From assembly GCA_021202015.1 (NCBI GenBank), contig JAJQDV010000054.1, positions 1-64,000 of the forward strand: a DNA stretch of 64,000 bases, written 5' to 3'. The notes beneath the pieces were generated by a model. It was not told the DNA's origin. It saw nothing but the letters and a program-made list of their open reading frames with translations, and did no database searches. Source of the stretch: Clostridiales bacterium (GTDB lineage: Bacteria > Bacillota > Clostridia > Lachnospirales > Lachnospiraceae). Made by a program: the position numbers and the translations under genes. Below are positions 17,487 to 24,989 of the stretch, in pieces. Positions within the stretch are counted from its first letter, which is position 1. The number at the start of each line of letters is the position of its first letter.

Positions 17487-18110
17487 TTATAATAGCCTCC
17501 CCTTATAAAGATGATGCACTGAATCACAAAGCAGGCGGATATCTTCCGCATTATGAGAAGACAACACAATCGTCACACCCTGTTTTCTCTTTTCGTCAAG
17601 CAAATTCCGAACCATCCGAACCGCATCCTCATCCAGCCCATTGAACGGTTCATCCAGCACCAGAAGCCGCGGATGTTCCATGATTGCCTGAGCAATCCCC
17701 AGACGCTGCCGCATGCCCATGCTGTATTTTTTCACATGTAATCTGCTGTCAGGGTCTAACTCCACCTGCTCCATCGCCGCCCGGATTTCTTCCGGTCCGA
17801 TGATTTTCCTGCATCCGGCCAGAATCCTTAAGTTTTCATAACCGCTCAGATAAGGGATGAATCCCGGTGTCTCAATAATCACACCCAGATGCTCCGGGAA
17901 ATCCGTTTCCTCCCCGACACATTTGCCGTTTACCTGTATCCTCCCGGTAGTCGGACGCACAAAACCGCAGATACACTTCATCAGCATAGTCTTTCCGCAT
18001 CCGTTTCGCCCGACCAGTCCATGGATTTGACCATCCTCAAGTTCCATATTGATATGTTCCAGTATCTGTACTTTTTTTATCCTCAGGCTCACATCCTCCA
18101 GTATGATCAT
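17487..18110 (-). CDS. ABC transporter ATP-binding protein (BcrA type)
   Basis: 207-residue stand-alone ATPase. Walker A is GRNGCGKTM (about residue 35), the signature is YSMGMRQRLGIAQA, and Walker B is LLVLDEPFNGLD with the catalytic Glu. The short, single-domain form is typical of bacitracin/lantibiotic-type exporters paired with an ABC-2 permease. Its permease appears to be the broken gene immediately upstream, whose stop it overlaps by 4 bases, so it may no longer have a working partner. Confidence 0.88.
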   Translation of the reverse strand: MIILEDVSLRIKKVQILEHINMELEDGQIHGLVGRNGCGKTMLMKCICGFVRPTTGRIQVNGKCVGEETDFPEHLGVIIETPGFIPYLSGYENLRILAGCRKIIGPEEIRAAMEQVELDPDSRLHVKKYSMGMRQRLGIAQAIMEHPRLLVLDEPFNGLDEDAVRMVRNLLDEKRKQGVTIVLSSHNAEDIRLLCDSVHHLYKGRLL

Positions 18111-18480
18111 ACGCGCTCATCTCCAATCTGAAATTTTTTCACAAGGAATCGGTTAATAATTCCCAGAATCAGGTTCAGGAACACAAAGTACAGAACAGAA
18201 TACAGGATTCTGCATTCCGGTTCCGAAAAAAAATCTCTGAAATGCATTCCGAATATGGCGTGCGCCATCGGAAAGAACCACTTTCGTTTATCCAGATAAA
18301 CAGCTGCCACGGCTCCCAGGACGGTAAAGTACAATTCAGATTCTCTGACTCTCCGGCAATCTCCGTCAGGGTTTTCTTGTGATATACCGCTGTATCTTGC
18401 TGTGAATTCCCGCTCATACATCCTGAACAGAGAACCACGAAGCCAGACAAAGCCACAAAAAACAATATCTTTCTCATCAT
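18107..18480 (-). pseudogene. Lipoprotein-permease remnant joined by deletion
   Basis: Two reading frames lie across each other. From 18480, after GGAAGGAG, a protein starts MMRKILFFVALSGF with a lipobox-like cysteine (LCSGC) and about 50 residues typical of a secreted lipoprotein; it then runs into sequence with no sense. The other frame, ending at 18107, continues from the same point (about 18330) as a membrane segment (RILYSVLYFVFLNLILGIIN) like the last helix of an ABC-2 permease. The simplest reading is a deletion that removed the end of the lipoprotein gene and most of the permease gene, in shifted frames. Confidence 0.6.
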
Positions 18481-18507
18481 AGCTTTCTCCTTCCTTTCTA
18501 CAGACAA

Positions 18508-18539
18508 AATATCACATCCGTTTATATTCTTTTTGTACT
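18508..18539 (-). promoter_or_regulatory. OmpR-type operator and promoter of decayed ABC operon
   Basis: On the minus strand 18539-18517 reads TACAAA-AAGAA-TATAAA inside a 23-base block. The same block, with one change, precedes the response-regulator gene at 21004-21026. The two half-sites are 11 bases apart, one helical turn, as expected for an OmpR-family dimer. A -10-like GATATT (18508-18513) follows. Confidence 0.6.
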
Positions 18540-18588
18540 ATCAGATTATTTAAATTTCCTTACGCGCCCCTGTACACACAAAACAACT

Positions 18589-18615
18589 GCAACCCTGCCA
18601 TAAAGACAGGGTTGC
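18589..18615. terminator. Terminator of kinase operon
   Basis: GCAACCCTG (18589-18597) pairs perfectly with CAGGGTTGC (18607-18615); on the minus strand AGTTGTTTTG follows. It separates the sensor kinase from the downstream ABC operon. Confidence 0.65.
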
Positions 18616-18620
18616 TCTTA

Positions 18621-20273
18621 TCACCTGATATGAAAATAAAATTCCGGACCGCCCGCCGTATTTCTGACTCCGTAATCCGCCCGGTACATCTTTAATATCG
18701 CTTCACTGATCGCCAGCCCCATACCGGAAGAACCGTCCTGCGCGGTACGGGAAGCATCGCCCTGATATAAAGGTTCCCAGATACGTGACAATTCCTCAGC
18801 GGAAAACTCCGGGCCGTCGTTATATACACTAATGCCATGCTCATAAACCGTGATGCGGATCCCGCCTTTTGCACTGCAGAATTTTACCGCATTGGAGATA
18901 TAATTATCCATGACCATTTCCATGAGCGGCGCATCGGAAATCACCTGCCCGCTTCCCTGAATATCCCACGTCAGGGAAAGCTCCTTTTTCTGCATCAAAT
19001 CCGCGTAACGCTCACAAATCCGTTCTGCTGTCTCCTTCAATAAACACAGTTCTTTTTTTATCTCACAGTCCGCGTCTGTCACACGCGTATAGACCAGCAT
19101 ACTGTTCAGCAGATCATTCATGTGATCCGCCTCCTTACCGATCATATCGATATAATGTGTCTGCTTTTCCTGCTGCAGTCCGGCCTCCAGACACTCTGCA
19201 CTGTTTTTGATCACTGCCGTCGGCGTCTTCATCTCATGCGCGATGGCGTTCAGAAATGTCTCACGCAGCCGGCGAATGTTCTCCTGCTTTTTTTTTATGT
19301 AAAAATACACGCAGATCAAAAAAACCGCCAGCGCCTCTCCCAGCGCCAGAATGGGCAGAATATACTGTTTGATGATCCCGGAATGCAGCGTCAGCTTCCG
19401 GATATTGACCGAAATGCAGCACTCATACTCACCGAGCCGATTCACATTTGTGAGATGAATGAAATACCGGCTTCCGCCCGAATACATTTCCCTGATATCA
19501 TCTTCCGCCATCGACATATCGTATTTTTCCGGCACGGAGAGCAACTCACTGTCACAGATGTAAACAGAAAAGTAGCCGGCCTGCATCTGCTCCGAATCAA
19601 CGCTTCCGGTTTCTGTCTCCTGCAATTCTGTCAGACGCCGCACCATTACCGATGTATAGTTTTCATTCTCAAACCAGCTGTTCGTCAGTTCATAGACGAT
19701 CTCCCCGGTATAACTGTCGCAAAACACCACCCGCATCGGACAAAAGTCATCCTCTCCGTGATAATATCCGTCCATCTCGGAAATATACAGGCGATGACTC
19801 CACTGCGGATTCTGTCTGTACTCCTCAAAGAAATCCGTCATCTCATCCTCAAAATATTTTTCAAGTGAAATATACTCTGTCCGGATCTCTCCATCCTCAC
19901 AGCTCTGCCAGCGGCAGATGATATTATCATTCGTCGTCCCCATGCTGAATCCCGTCGAAGAATAAACACCCGCCGCGGCCTCATAGCAGCTGTCCGATAA
20001 TTCATTTTCGGTTCGGGGCAGGGCATCCAGAGCCGTATACAAAATTTCCTCCGCGTTTCCGCTGTCCGCCGCAGCTTCCACCGTTTCCTGAATCTCTGTC
20101 ATGACCGCTTCCGCCTCGGCCTCCTGACTCTGTTTTTCCATAGAAAACAGATAGGCGGAGCATACAAAAATAATGCCGAGAAAAACAACTTCGATCCAGA
20201 CCGCTGTCCGATAATTCTTCTGCCGGGATTTCCTGATGTTCCCGGTATTTTTACATTTGCCGAACCCTTTCAC
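18621..20273 (-). CDS. Membrane sensor histidine kinase
   Basis: About 550 residues. A first membrane helix (about 25-43), an extracytoplasmic sensor region of some 250 residues, a second helix (about 300-325), then HisKA with the phosphorylated His in NAIAHEMKTPTAV (about 346) and the ATP-binding domain (MDNYISNAVKF; VYNDGPEFS; GSSGMGLAISEA). A Glu/Ala-rich stretch follows the first helix. The likely start is the GTG at 20273 after GGAGGAGGG. The cognate regulator lies directly upstream. The pair and the ABC genes share an operator, so it probably senses an envelope-active compound. Confidence 0.9.
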   Translation of the reverse strand: MKGFGKCKNTGNIRKSRQKNYRTAVWIEVVFLGIIFVCSAYLFSMEKQSQEAEAEAVMTEIQETVEAAADSGNAEEILYTALDALPRTENELSDSCYEAAAGVYSSTGFSMGTTNDNIICRWQSCEDGEIRTEYISLEKYFEDEMTDFFEEYRQNPQWSHRLYISEMDGYYHGEDDFCPMRVVFCDSYTGEIVYELTNSWFENENYTSVMVRRLTELQETETGSVDSEQMQAGYFSVYICDSELLSVPEKYDMSMAEDDIREMYSGGSRYFIHLTNVNRLGEYECCISVNIRKLTLHSGIIKQYILPILALGEALAVFLICVYFYIKKKQENIRRLRETFLNAIAHEMKTPTAVIKNSAECLEAGLQQEKQTHYIDMIGKEADHMNDLLNSMLVYTRVTDADCEIKKELCLLKETAERICERYADLMQKKELSLTWDIQGSGQVISDAPLMEMVMDNYISNAVKFCSAKGGIRITVYEHGISVYNDGPEFSAEELSRIWEPLYQGDASRTAQDGSSGMGLAISEAILKMYRADYGVRNTAGGPEFYFHIR

Positions 20274-20295
20274 AGATATACCCTCCTCCCGCAAA

Positions 20296-20961
20296 TCATA
20301 GCCGAGTTTCCATCATATAACCGGATTTGATAATCGTCCGGATACATTTCCCGTATTTTCCCAGTGCTTTCCGCAGATTCTTGACATGCGTATCAACCGC
20401 CCGGTCGCTTCCTTCATAATCGTATCCCCACAGCTTTAACAGAATCTGCTCCCGCGTCAGCACACGTCCCGCATTGTTCATAAAATAGCGAAGCAATTCG
20501 AAATCCAATGCCTGAAGGACAACATACTCCCCGCCGCACATCACCTGCCTTCGCTCCGGCTGCAAACGGATGCCGGACACCTCCAGCCAGCCGCCGCCCC
20601 TCTGTCCGCGCTCCAGAACCGCGCGGCATTTCGCGAGAAGTACCGCCAGAGAAAACGGCTTCAATATATAATCGTCCGCCCCCATCTGATAACCGTAAAG
20701 CTGATCCGTCTCCTGCACACGGGCCGTTAAAAATAAAATCGGTACGTTTTCCTTTTCCCGAATTTTGCGGCAGAGCGTAAAGCCATCCATCTGCGGCATC
20801 ATCACGTCCAGAAGAATCAGATGATAGTTTCGGGTCTGAATCATCTCCCAGGCTTCCTGCCCGTCCGCCGCCGTATCCACCTCAAAACCGTTTGCAGAAA
20901 GATAATCATGAATCAGTTCTCGCATATTCGCATTGTCTTCCGCCAGCAGAATTCTTTTCAT
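20296..20961 (-). CDS. OmpR-family response regulator
   Basis: 221 residues. The receiver domain has acidic residues in LLAEDN, the phosphorylated Asp at about 52 in LLDVMMPQMDG, and Lys in DDYILKPFS. The C-terminal winged helix contains LTREQILLKLWGYDYEGSDR and VDTHVKNLRKALG, as in VanR/OmpR. GGGAGGGAG precedes the ATG. The kinase gene follows within 25 bases. The operator at 21004-21026 upstream suggests autoregulation. Confidence 0.94.
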   Translation of the reverse strand: MKRILLAEDNANMRELIHDYLSANGFEVDTAADGQEAWEMIQTRNYHLILLDVMMPQMDGFTLCRKIREKENVPILFLTARVQETDQLYGYQMGADDYILKPFSLAVLLAKCRAVLERGQRGGGWLEVSGIRLQPERRQVMCGGEYVVLQALDFELLRYFMNNAGRVLTREQILLKLWGYDYEGSDRAVDTHVKNLRKALGKYGKCIRTIIKSGYMMETRL

Positions 20962-20992
20962 GGATCACATCTCCCTCCCCTTTGCTACAGAT

Positions 20993-21026
20993 AGTATAAC
21001 CGGTCCGTTTGTATTCTTTTTGTACT
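20993..21026 (-). promoter_or_regulatory. OmpR-type operator and promoter of regulator-kinase operon
   Basis: TACAAA-AAGAA-TACAAA on the minus strand (block 21004-21026), then a 5-base gap and TATACT as -10 (20993-20998). The repeats occupy the place of the -35, as at activator-dependent promoters. Confidence 0.65.
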
Positions 21027-21049
21027 TTTTCTTTTAAATACAAAACAAT

Positions 21050-21069
21050 CCCCCGGCTTTAGCCGGGGG
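21050..21069 (-). terminator. Terminator after truncated nuclease gene
   Basis: CCCCCGGCT and AGCCGGGGG pair around TT. On the minus strand ATTGTTTTG follows. It shares the CCCCGGCT core with the terminator at 15973-15998. Confidence 0.7.
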
Positions 21070-21081
21070 GGGGTATCAACT

Positions 21082-21876
21082 CTACACAACCGCCTCCACC
21101 AGAGTCTTTTCTCCGATCTGCAGCCTGCGAACACCGATTTTTTTATTCTTATTAAAATTAAAGCTCAGCATATATCCTTTTTTCAGATGATAATGATCCA
21201 GATAAGCCAGGAGCTGACTTTCTCCTCGGGTGTTATAAGAATCGCCCCGCCAGATTTTAAGTTCAATCACGTACTGTTTGCCGAGGTAATCCACGATCAC
21301 ATCCGTTCGTTCCTGATTCCGCGTGCGCGACTCAATATAATAATTTCCTGTACCGTTGATAATCGGCCGCAGATACAAAAGAAAATATCTTCTTCCGTCC
21401 TCCTCCGGAAATTTCTGCGAAAGATCGCCATACAAATCATCAAATGCTGTCACAAAACGCTCCAGAATGAGTTCCATATTGAGGCCATCCTCACTGATAA
21501 ACCGATATTTATCCCGGTCGCCCAGCGTATATATCTCACTCCTCTGCATTTCCGCAGAAGCCAGAAACATATCATAAAGCCTCATTTCAAAAATCCGGTT
21601 CGCGACAACCACTTTATTATTCTCTATTCTGACAAACCCGAACATCTTCGCAATTCCGATCGCCGTATTCCCCGGCACATTACTGATTTCCTTCCCGTTC
21701 ATAAGCAAAAACTGCAGAAACTCCTTTAAATCAGGATACGCATTTACCTTATCCTCCAACGACTCAAACAAGGTGTTGTCTTCAGCAACTAACCGGCCAA
21801 CTGCTTCAATCATTCCGGCCTGCAATATCTCTACTCTTCGCAACTGTTCAGTGCCTTCACAGTTACTACTCTTCAT
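21082..21876 (-). pseudogene. 5'-truncated ATPase-nuclease: PD-(D/E)XK half only
   Basis: 264 residues matching the C-terminal half of a family of about 520 residues that normally begins with an AAA-like ATPase. The helical middle (IAKMFGFVRIENNKVVVANR) and the nuclease core (RTDVIVDYLGKQYVIELKIW, GESQLLAYLD) are present, with Asp, Glu and Lys of the PD-(D/E)XK site in place. No Walker A is present. The only start overlaps the end of aspS by 11 bases with a weak ribosome site. This suggests a gene whose first half was lost when it came to lie against aspS. It could still be translated by coupling. Confidence 0.6.
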
Positions 21877-23662
21877 TCTTCTCGCTTCGAATCTCCAGAC
21901 CCAGCTCCTCCAGTTGCTTCACATCTACCGTATTCGGCGCATCCGTCATCAGACAGGACGCGTCCTTCAACTTCGGAAACGCGATCACATCGCGGATGGA
22001 CTCCGCCTGCACCATGAGCATCACCATACGGTCCAGGCCGTAGGCCAGACCCGCGTGGGGCGGCACGCCGTATTTGAAAGCTTCCAGCAGGAATCCGAAC
22101 TGCGCCCACGCCTGCTCCTGCGTAAAGCCGAGCACCTCAAACATTTTTTCCTGTATATCATTCTGGTGAATACGGACGGAGCCGCCGCCCATCTCCGTGC
22201 CGTTCAGCACGATATCATAGGCTTTCGCGCGCACCGCCCCGGGATCGGAGTCGATCTTGCCCCAGTCCTCCTCCATCGGCATGGTAAAAGGATGATGCAT
22301 CGCCTTGAAGCGCTCCTCCTCATCGGACCACTCCAGCAGCGGGAATTCAGTCACCCAGAGGAAATTGTACTGTCCGGGATCCAGAAGATCCATCTCTTTC
22401 GCCATGTGCAGACGAAGCGCGCCGAGCACATCCCAGACCACTTTGTTTTTATCCGCGGCGAACAACAGCAGGTCGCCCGGTTTTCCGCCCATAGCGTCGA
22501 TCAGCGCCTGCAATCCCTCTTCTGTGAAAAACTTTGAGAAGGATGACTTCACCGTCCCATCTGTCTTACACTGAATATACGCGAGTCCTTTCGCGCCATA
22601 GGTCTTTGCCAGCTCCACGAGTTTGTCAATCTGCTTGCGGCCCAGATCACCCCTGCCGGGCACACAGATACCGCGCACGCTGCCGCCGTTGTCCAGCGCA
22701 TTCGCAAAAACGCCGAATTCACAGCCGCGCACCGTCCCGGACACATCGACCAGTTCCATCCCGAAGCGGGTGTCCGGTTTGTCCGAACCGTAGCGATCCA
22801 TCGCCTCCTGCCAGGTCATACGCGGAATCGGCAGCGGGATCTCCACACCGATCGCCTCCCGGAACACATACTGCAGCAGCCGTTCGTTGACGTCGATCAC
22901 GTCGTCCACATCCACAAATGCCATCTCCATGTCCGCCTGCGTAAACTCCGGCTGGCGGTCCGCGCGCAGGTCCTCATCGCGGAAGCACCGCGCGATCTGG
23001 AAATAGCGGTCATACCCGGAACACATCAGCAGCTGTTTGAAAAGCTGCGGCGACTGGGGCAGGGCATAAAAATTGCCGGGATGCACGCGGCTCGGCACCA
23101 GATAATCCCTGGCGCCCTCCGGCGTCGATTTCGTCAGCATCGGCGTCTCAATCTCCAGGAAACCTTCGTTCGCCATGAACTCGCGCAGCAGATAAGCCAC
23201 CTTACTCCGCAGCATCAGGTTTCGCTGAATGTCCGGCCGACGCAGATCCACATAACGGTATTTCAGACGGATATCGTCCCTCGTCTGAGAATTCTCCTCG
23301 ATCGGAAACGGCGGCGTATCAGACTCGGAGAGGATCCGGAGCGTCTCCGCGATCACCTCGATATCTCCGGTTTTGAGATTCTCGTTCACTGCTGCGGATC
23401 TCTTCTGAATCGTTCCTTCCACCGCGACCACAAATTCATTCCGCAGCGTACCGGCCTTCGCAAAGCCCTCCGCTCCGACATTATTCTCATCAAATACGAT
23501 CTGGAGCAGGCCGGAACGGTCCCTCAGATCGATAAAGATCAGGCTGCCGAGATTCCTCCTTCTCTGAACCCAGCCCATCACGGTTACTTTTCTGCCGATA
23601 TCGGAGGCGAATACCTCCGTACATCTGTGGGACCGCCTCAGGCCCCGCATGGATTCTGCCAT
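21866..23662 (-). CDS. aspS: Aspartyl-tRNA synthetase
   Basis: 598 residues, normal length for the bacterial type with the GAD insertion. The N-terminal OB-fold reads VTVMGWVQRRRNLGSLIFID. Class II motif 2 is RCFRDEDLRADRQPEFTQ and motif 3 is GLAYGLDRMVMLM. It charges tRNA-Asp. It is the last housekeeping gene of the rel-MBL-hemZ-hisS-aspS series, 75 bases after hisS. Those 75 bases hold a short family C hairpin repeat. Confidence 0.97.
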   Translation of the reverse strand: MAESMRGLRRSHRCTEVFASDIGRKVTVMGWVQRRRNLGSLIFIDLRDRSGLLQIVFDENNVGAEGFAKAGTLRNEFVVAVEGTIQKRSAAVNENLKTGDIEVIAETLRILSESDTPPFPIEENSQTRDDIRLKYRYVDLRRPDIQRNLMLRSKVAYLLREFMANEGFLEIETPMLTKSTPEGARDYLVPSRVHPGNFYALPQSPQLFKQLLMCSGYDRYFQIARCFRDEDLRADRQPEFTQADMEMAFVDVDDVIDVNERLLQYVFREAIGVEIPLPIPRMTWQEAMDRYGSDKPDTRFGMELVDVSGTVRGCEFGVFANALDNGGSVRGICVPGRGDLGRKQIDKLVELAKTYGAKGLAYIQCKTDGTVKSSFSKFFTEEGLQALIDAMGGKPGDLLLFAADKNKVVWDVLGALRLHMAKEMDLLDPGQYNFLWVTEFPLLEWSDEEERFKAMHHPFTMPMEEDWGKIDSDPGAVRAKAYDIVLNGTEMGGGSVRIHQNDIQEKMFEVLGFTQEQAWAQFGFLLEAFKYGVPPHAGLAYGLDRMVMLMVQAESIRDVIAFPKLKDASCLMTDAPNTVDVKQLEELGLEIRSEKNEE

Positions 23663-23691
23663 AATATCCCATTCCCTTCTTTTTTTACTAT

Positions 23692-23722
23692 CAGGCAGGG
23701 CAGGCCCTGTCCCTGCATATCA
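23692..23722. repeat. Short GC hairpin repeat, family C, copy 1
   Basis: GGCAGGGCAGGCCCTGTCCC followed by TGCA can fold back on itself. It resembles 31183-31213, and both lie between tandem genes on the minus strand. Confidence 0.45.
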
Positions 23723-23737
23723 TATCTGTTCATCCCG

Positions 23738-24985
23738 TCACTTATAGAAATCCAAAAAATCTTCATATCCTTCCTTCTGCAGCTGTTCCTTCTGAAACTT
23801 CTTATTCTTGTTCATGCGGACGACGAGCACCTGCTCTCCGGCGGCTCGTGCCTCCTGCGCCTGCGTGATCACATCCACGAGACGGTCTCCGGGAAAGCCC
23901 TTCTCGATCAGATACGCCGTCTTTTTCGGCTGCTCCGGAATCTGAAATCCGCTCTCCGTAAGAAGAAGGATAATCCGCTCAAACCCGATGGAAAATCCGC
24001 AGGCCGGAACGTCCCTGCCGGTGAAGTTCCCGACCATTTTGTCATAACGGCCTCCGCCTCCGCAGCTCCCGCCGAACTCCGGCATCGCGATCTCGAAGAT
24101 CGTTCCCGTATAGTACGACATGCCGCGCACCAGAGTCGGATCAAAGACGAGCGTAAACTGCGCCGTCTTCGCAGCATTCACCGCCTGCGCGATCTCCCGC
24201 ATATTGCAGACGATCTCCTCCTCCAGAAAATCGCCCAGCGTGTCCGCCAGCCAGAGGATACCGTCCTCCGCAGTCTCCACGCCGGTAAACAGAGCCATGT
24301 ATTTCTCAACGGATGCCTTCTCAAAACCTTCCTTTTCCAGCTCCTCCGCCACACCGTCCGGTCCGATCTTGTCCATCTTATCCAGAATGATAAATACCGT
24401 GTCGTAATCCGCTTCCGCGAACCCACTGTAAGCCGCCATCGCTTTCAGAATGCGCCGCTCATTAATCCGGATCTCAAAATTCCGAAATCCGATCCGATCC
24501 AGCGTCGTCGTCGTAGCGAGGATCAGCTCGATCTCCGCCAGATTGGACGGCTCGCCAAGAATGTCAATGTCACACTGCATAAACTGGCGGTAGCGCCCTC
24601 TCTGCGGGCGGTCCGCACGCCAGACATTCCCCATCTGCAGCGCTTTGAACGGTGACGGAAGATCATTTGCGTGATTCGCGTAATAACGGCAGAGCGGCAC
24701 GGTCAGATCATAGCGCATACCGAAATCCACCAGATCCGCCTCACTCTGCGCGGTATCCAGTTTCAGCTTCTCGCCGCGCTTCAGCACTTTAAAGATCAGC
24801 TTTTCATTCTCACCGCCCTGTTTACTGCTCAGGTTTCCGATATCCTCCATGCACGGCGTCTCAATCGGCGTAAAACCGAAGGAGCGGTAGGTATCCCGGA
24901 TCACGCTCTGCACATAATCCCGGATCGCCATCTCCTCCGGCATGATATCCTTCATCCCGTTGACCGGTTTCTTTTTTAAGGCCAT
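23738..24985 (-). CDS. hisS: Histidyl-tRNA synthetase
   Basis: 415 residues, class II synthetase. Motifs include GMKDIMPEE at the start, RYDLTVPLCRY, WRADRPQRGRYRQFMQCDID (motif 2), LVRGMSYYTGTIFEI (histidine A motif) and GFSIGFERIILLL (motif 3). AAAAGGAG precedes the ATG. The stop of hemZ lies only 5 bases upstream, so it is co-transcribed with it. Confidence 0.96.
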   Translation of the reverse strand: MALKKKPVNGMKDIMPEEMAIRDYVQSVIRDTYRSFGFTPIETPCMEDIGNLSSKQGGENEKLIFKVLKRGEKLKLDTAQSEADLVDFGMRYDLTVPLCRYYANHANDLPSPFKALQMGNVWRADRPQRGRYRQFMQCDIDILGEPSNLAEIELILATTTTLDRIGFRNFEIRINERRILKAMAAYSGFAEADYDTVFIILDKMDKIGPDGVAEELEKEGFEKASVEKYMALFTGVETAEDGILWLADTLGDFLEEEIVCNMREIAQAVNAAKTAQFTLVFDPTLVRGMSYYTGTIFEIAMPEFGGSCGGGGRYDKMVGNFTGRDVPACGFSIGFERIILLLTESGFQIPEQPKKTAYLIEKGFPGDRLVDVITQAQEARAAGEQVLVVRMNKNKKFQKEQLQKEGYEDFLDFYK

Positions 24986-24989
24986 CGCA

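Noticed and set aside
23081..24655. Open frame of 524 codons on the plus strand
   Set aside because: Antisense to aspS and hisS, both clear synthetases; the frame is open only because of GC-rich codon use.
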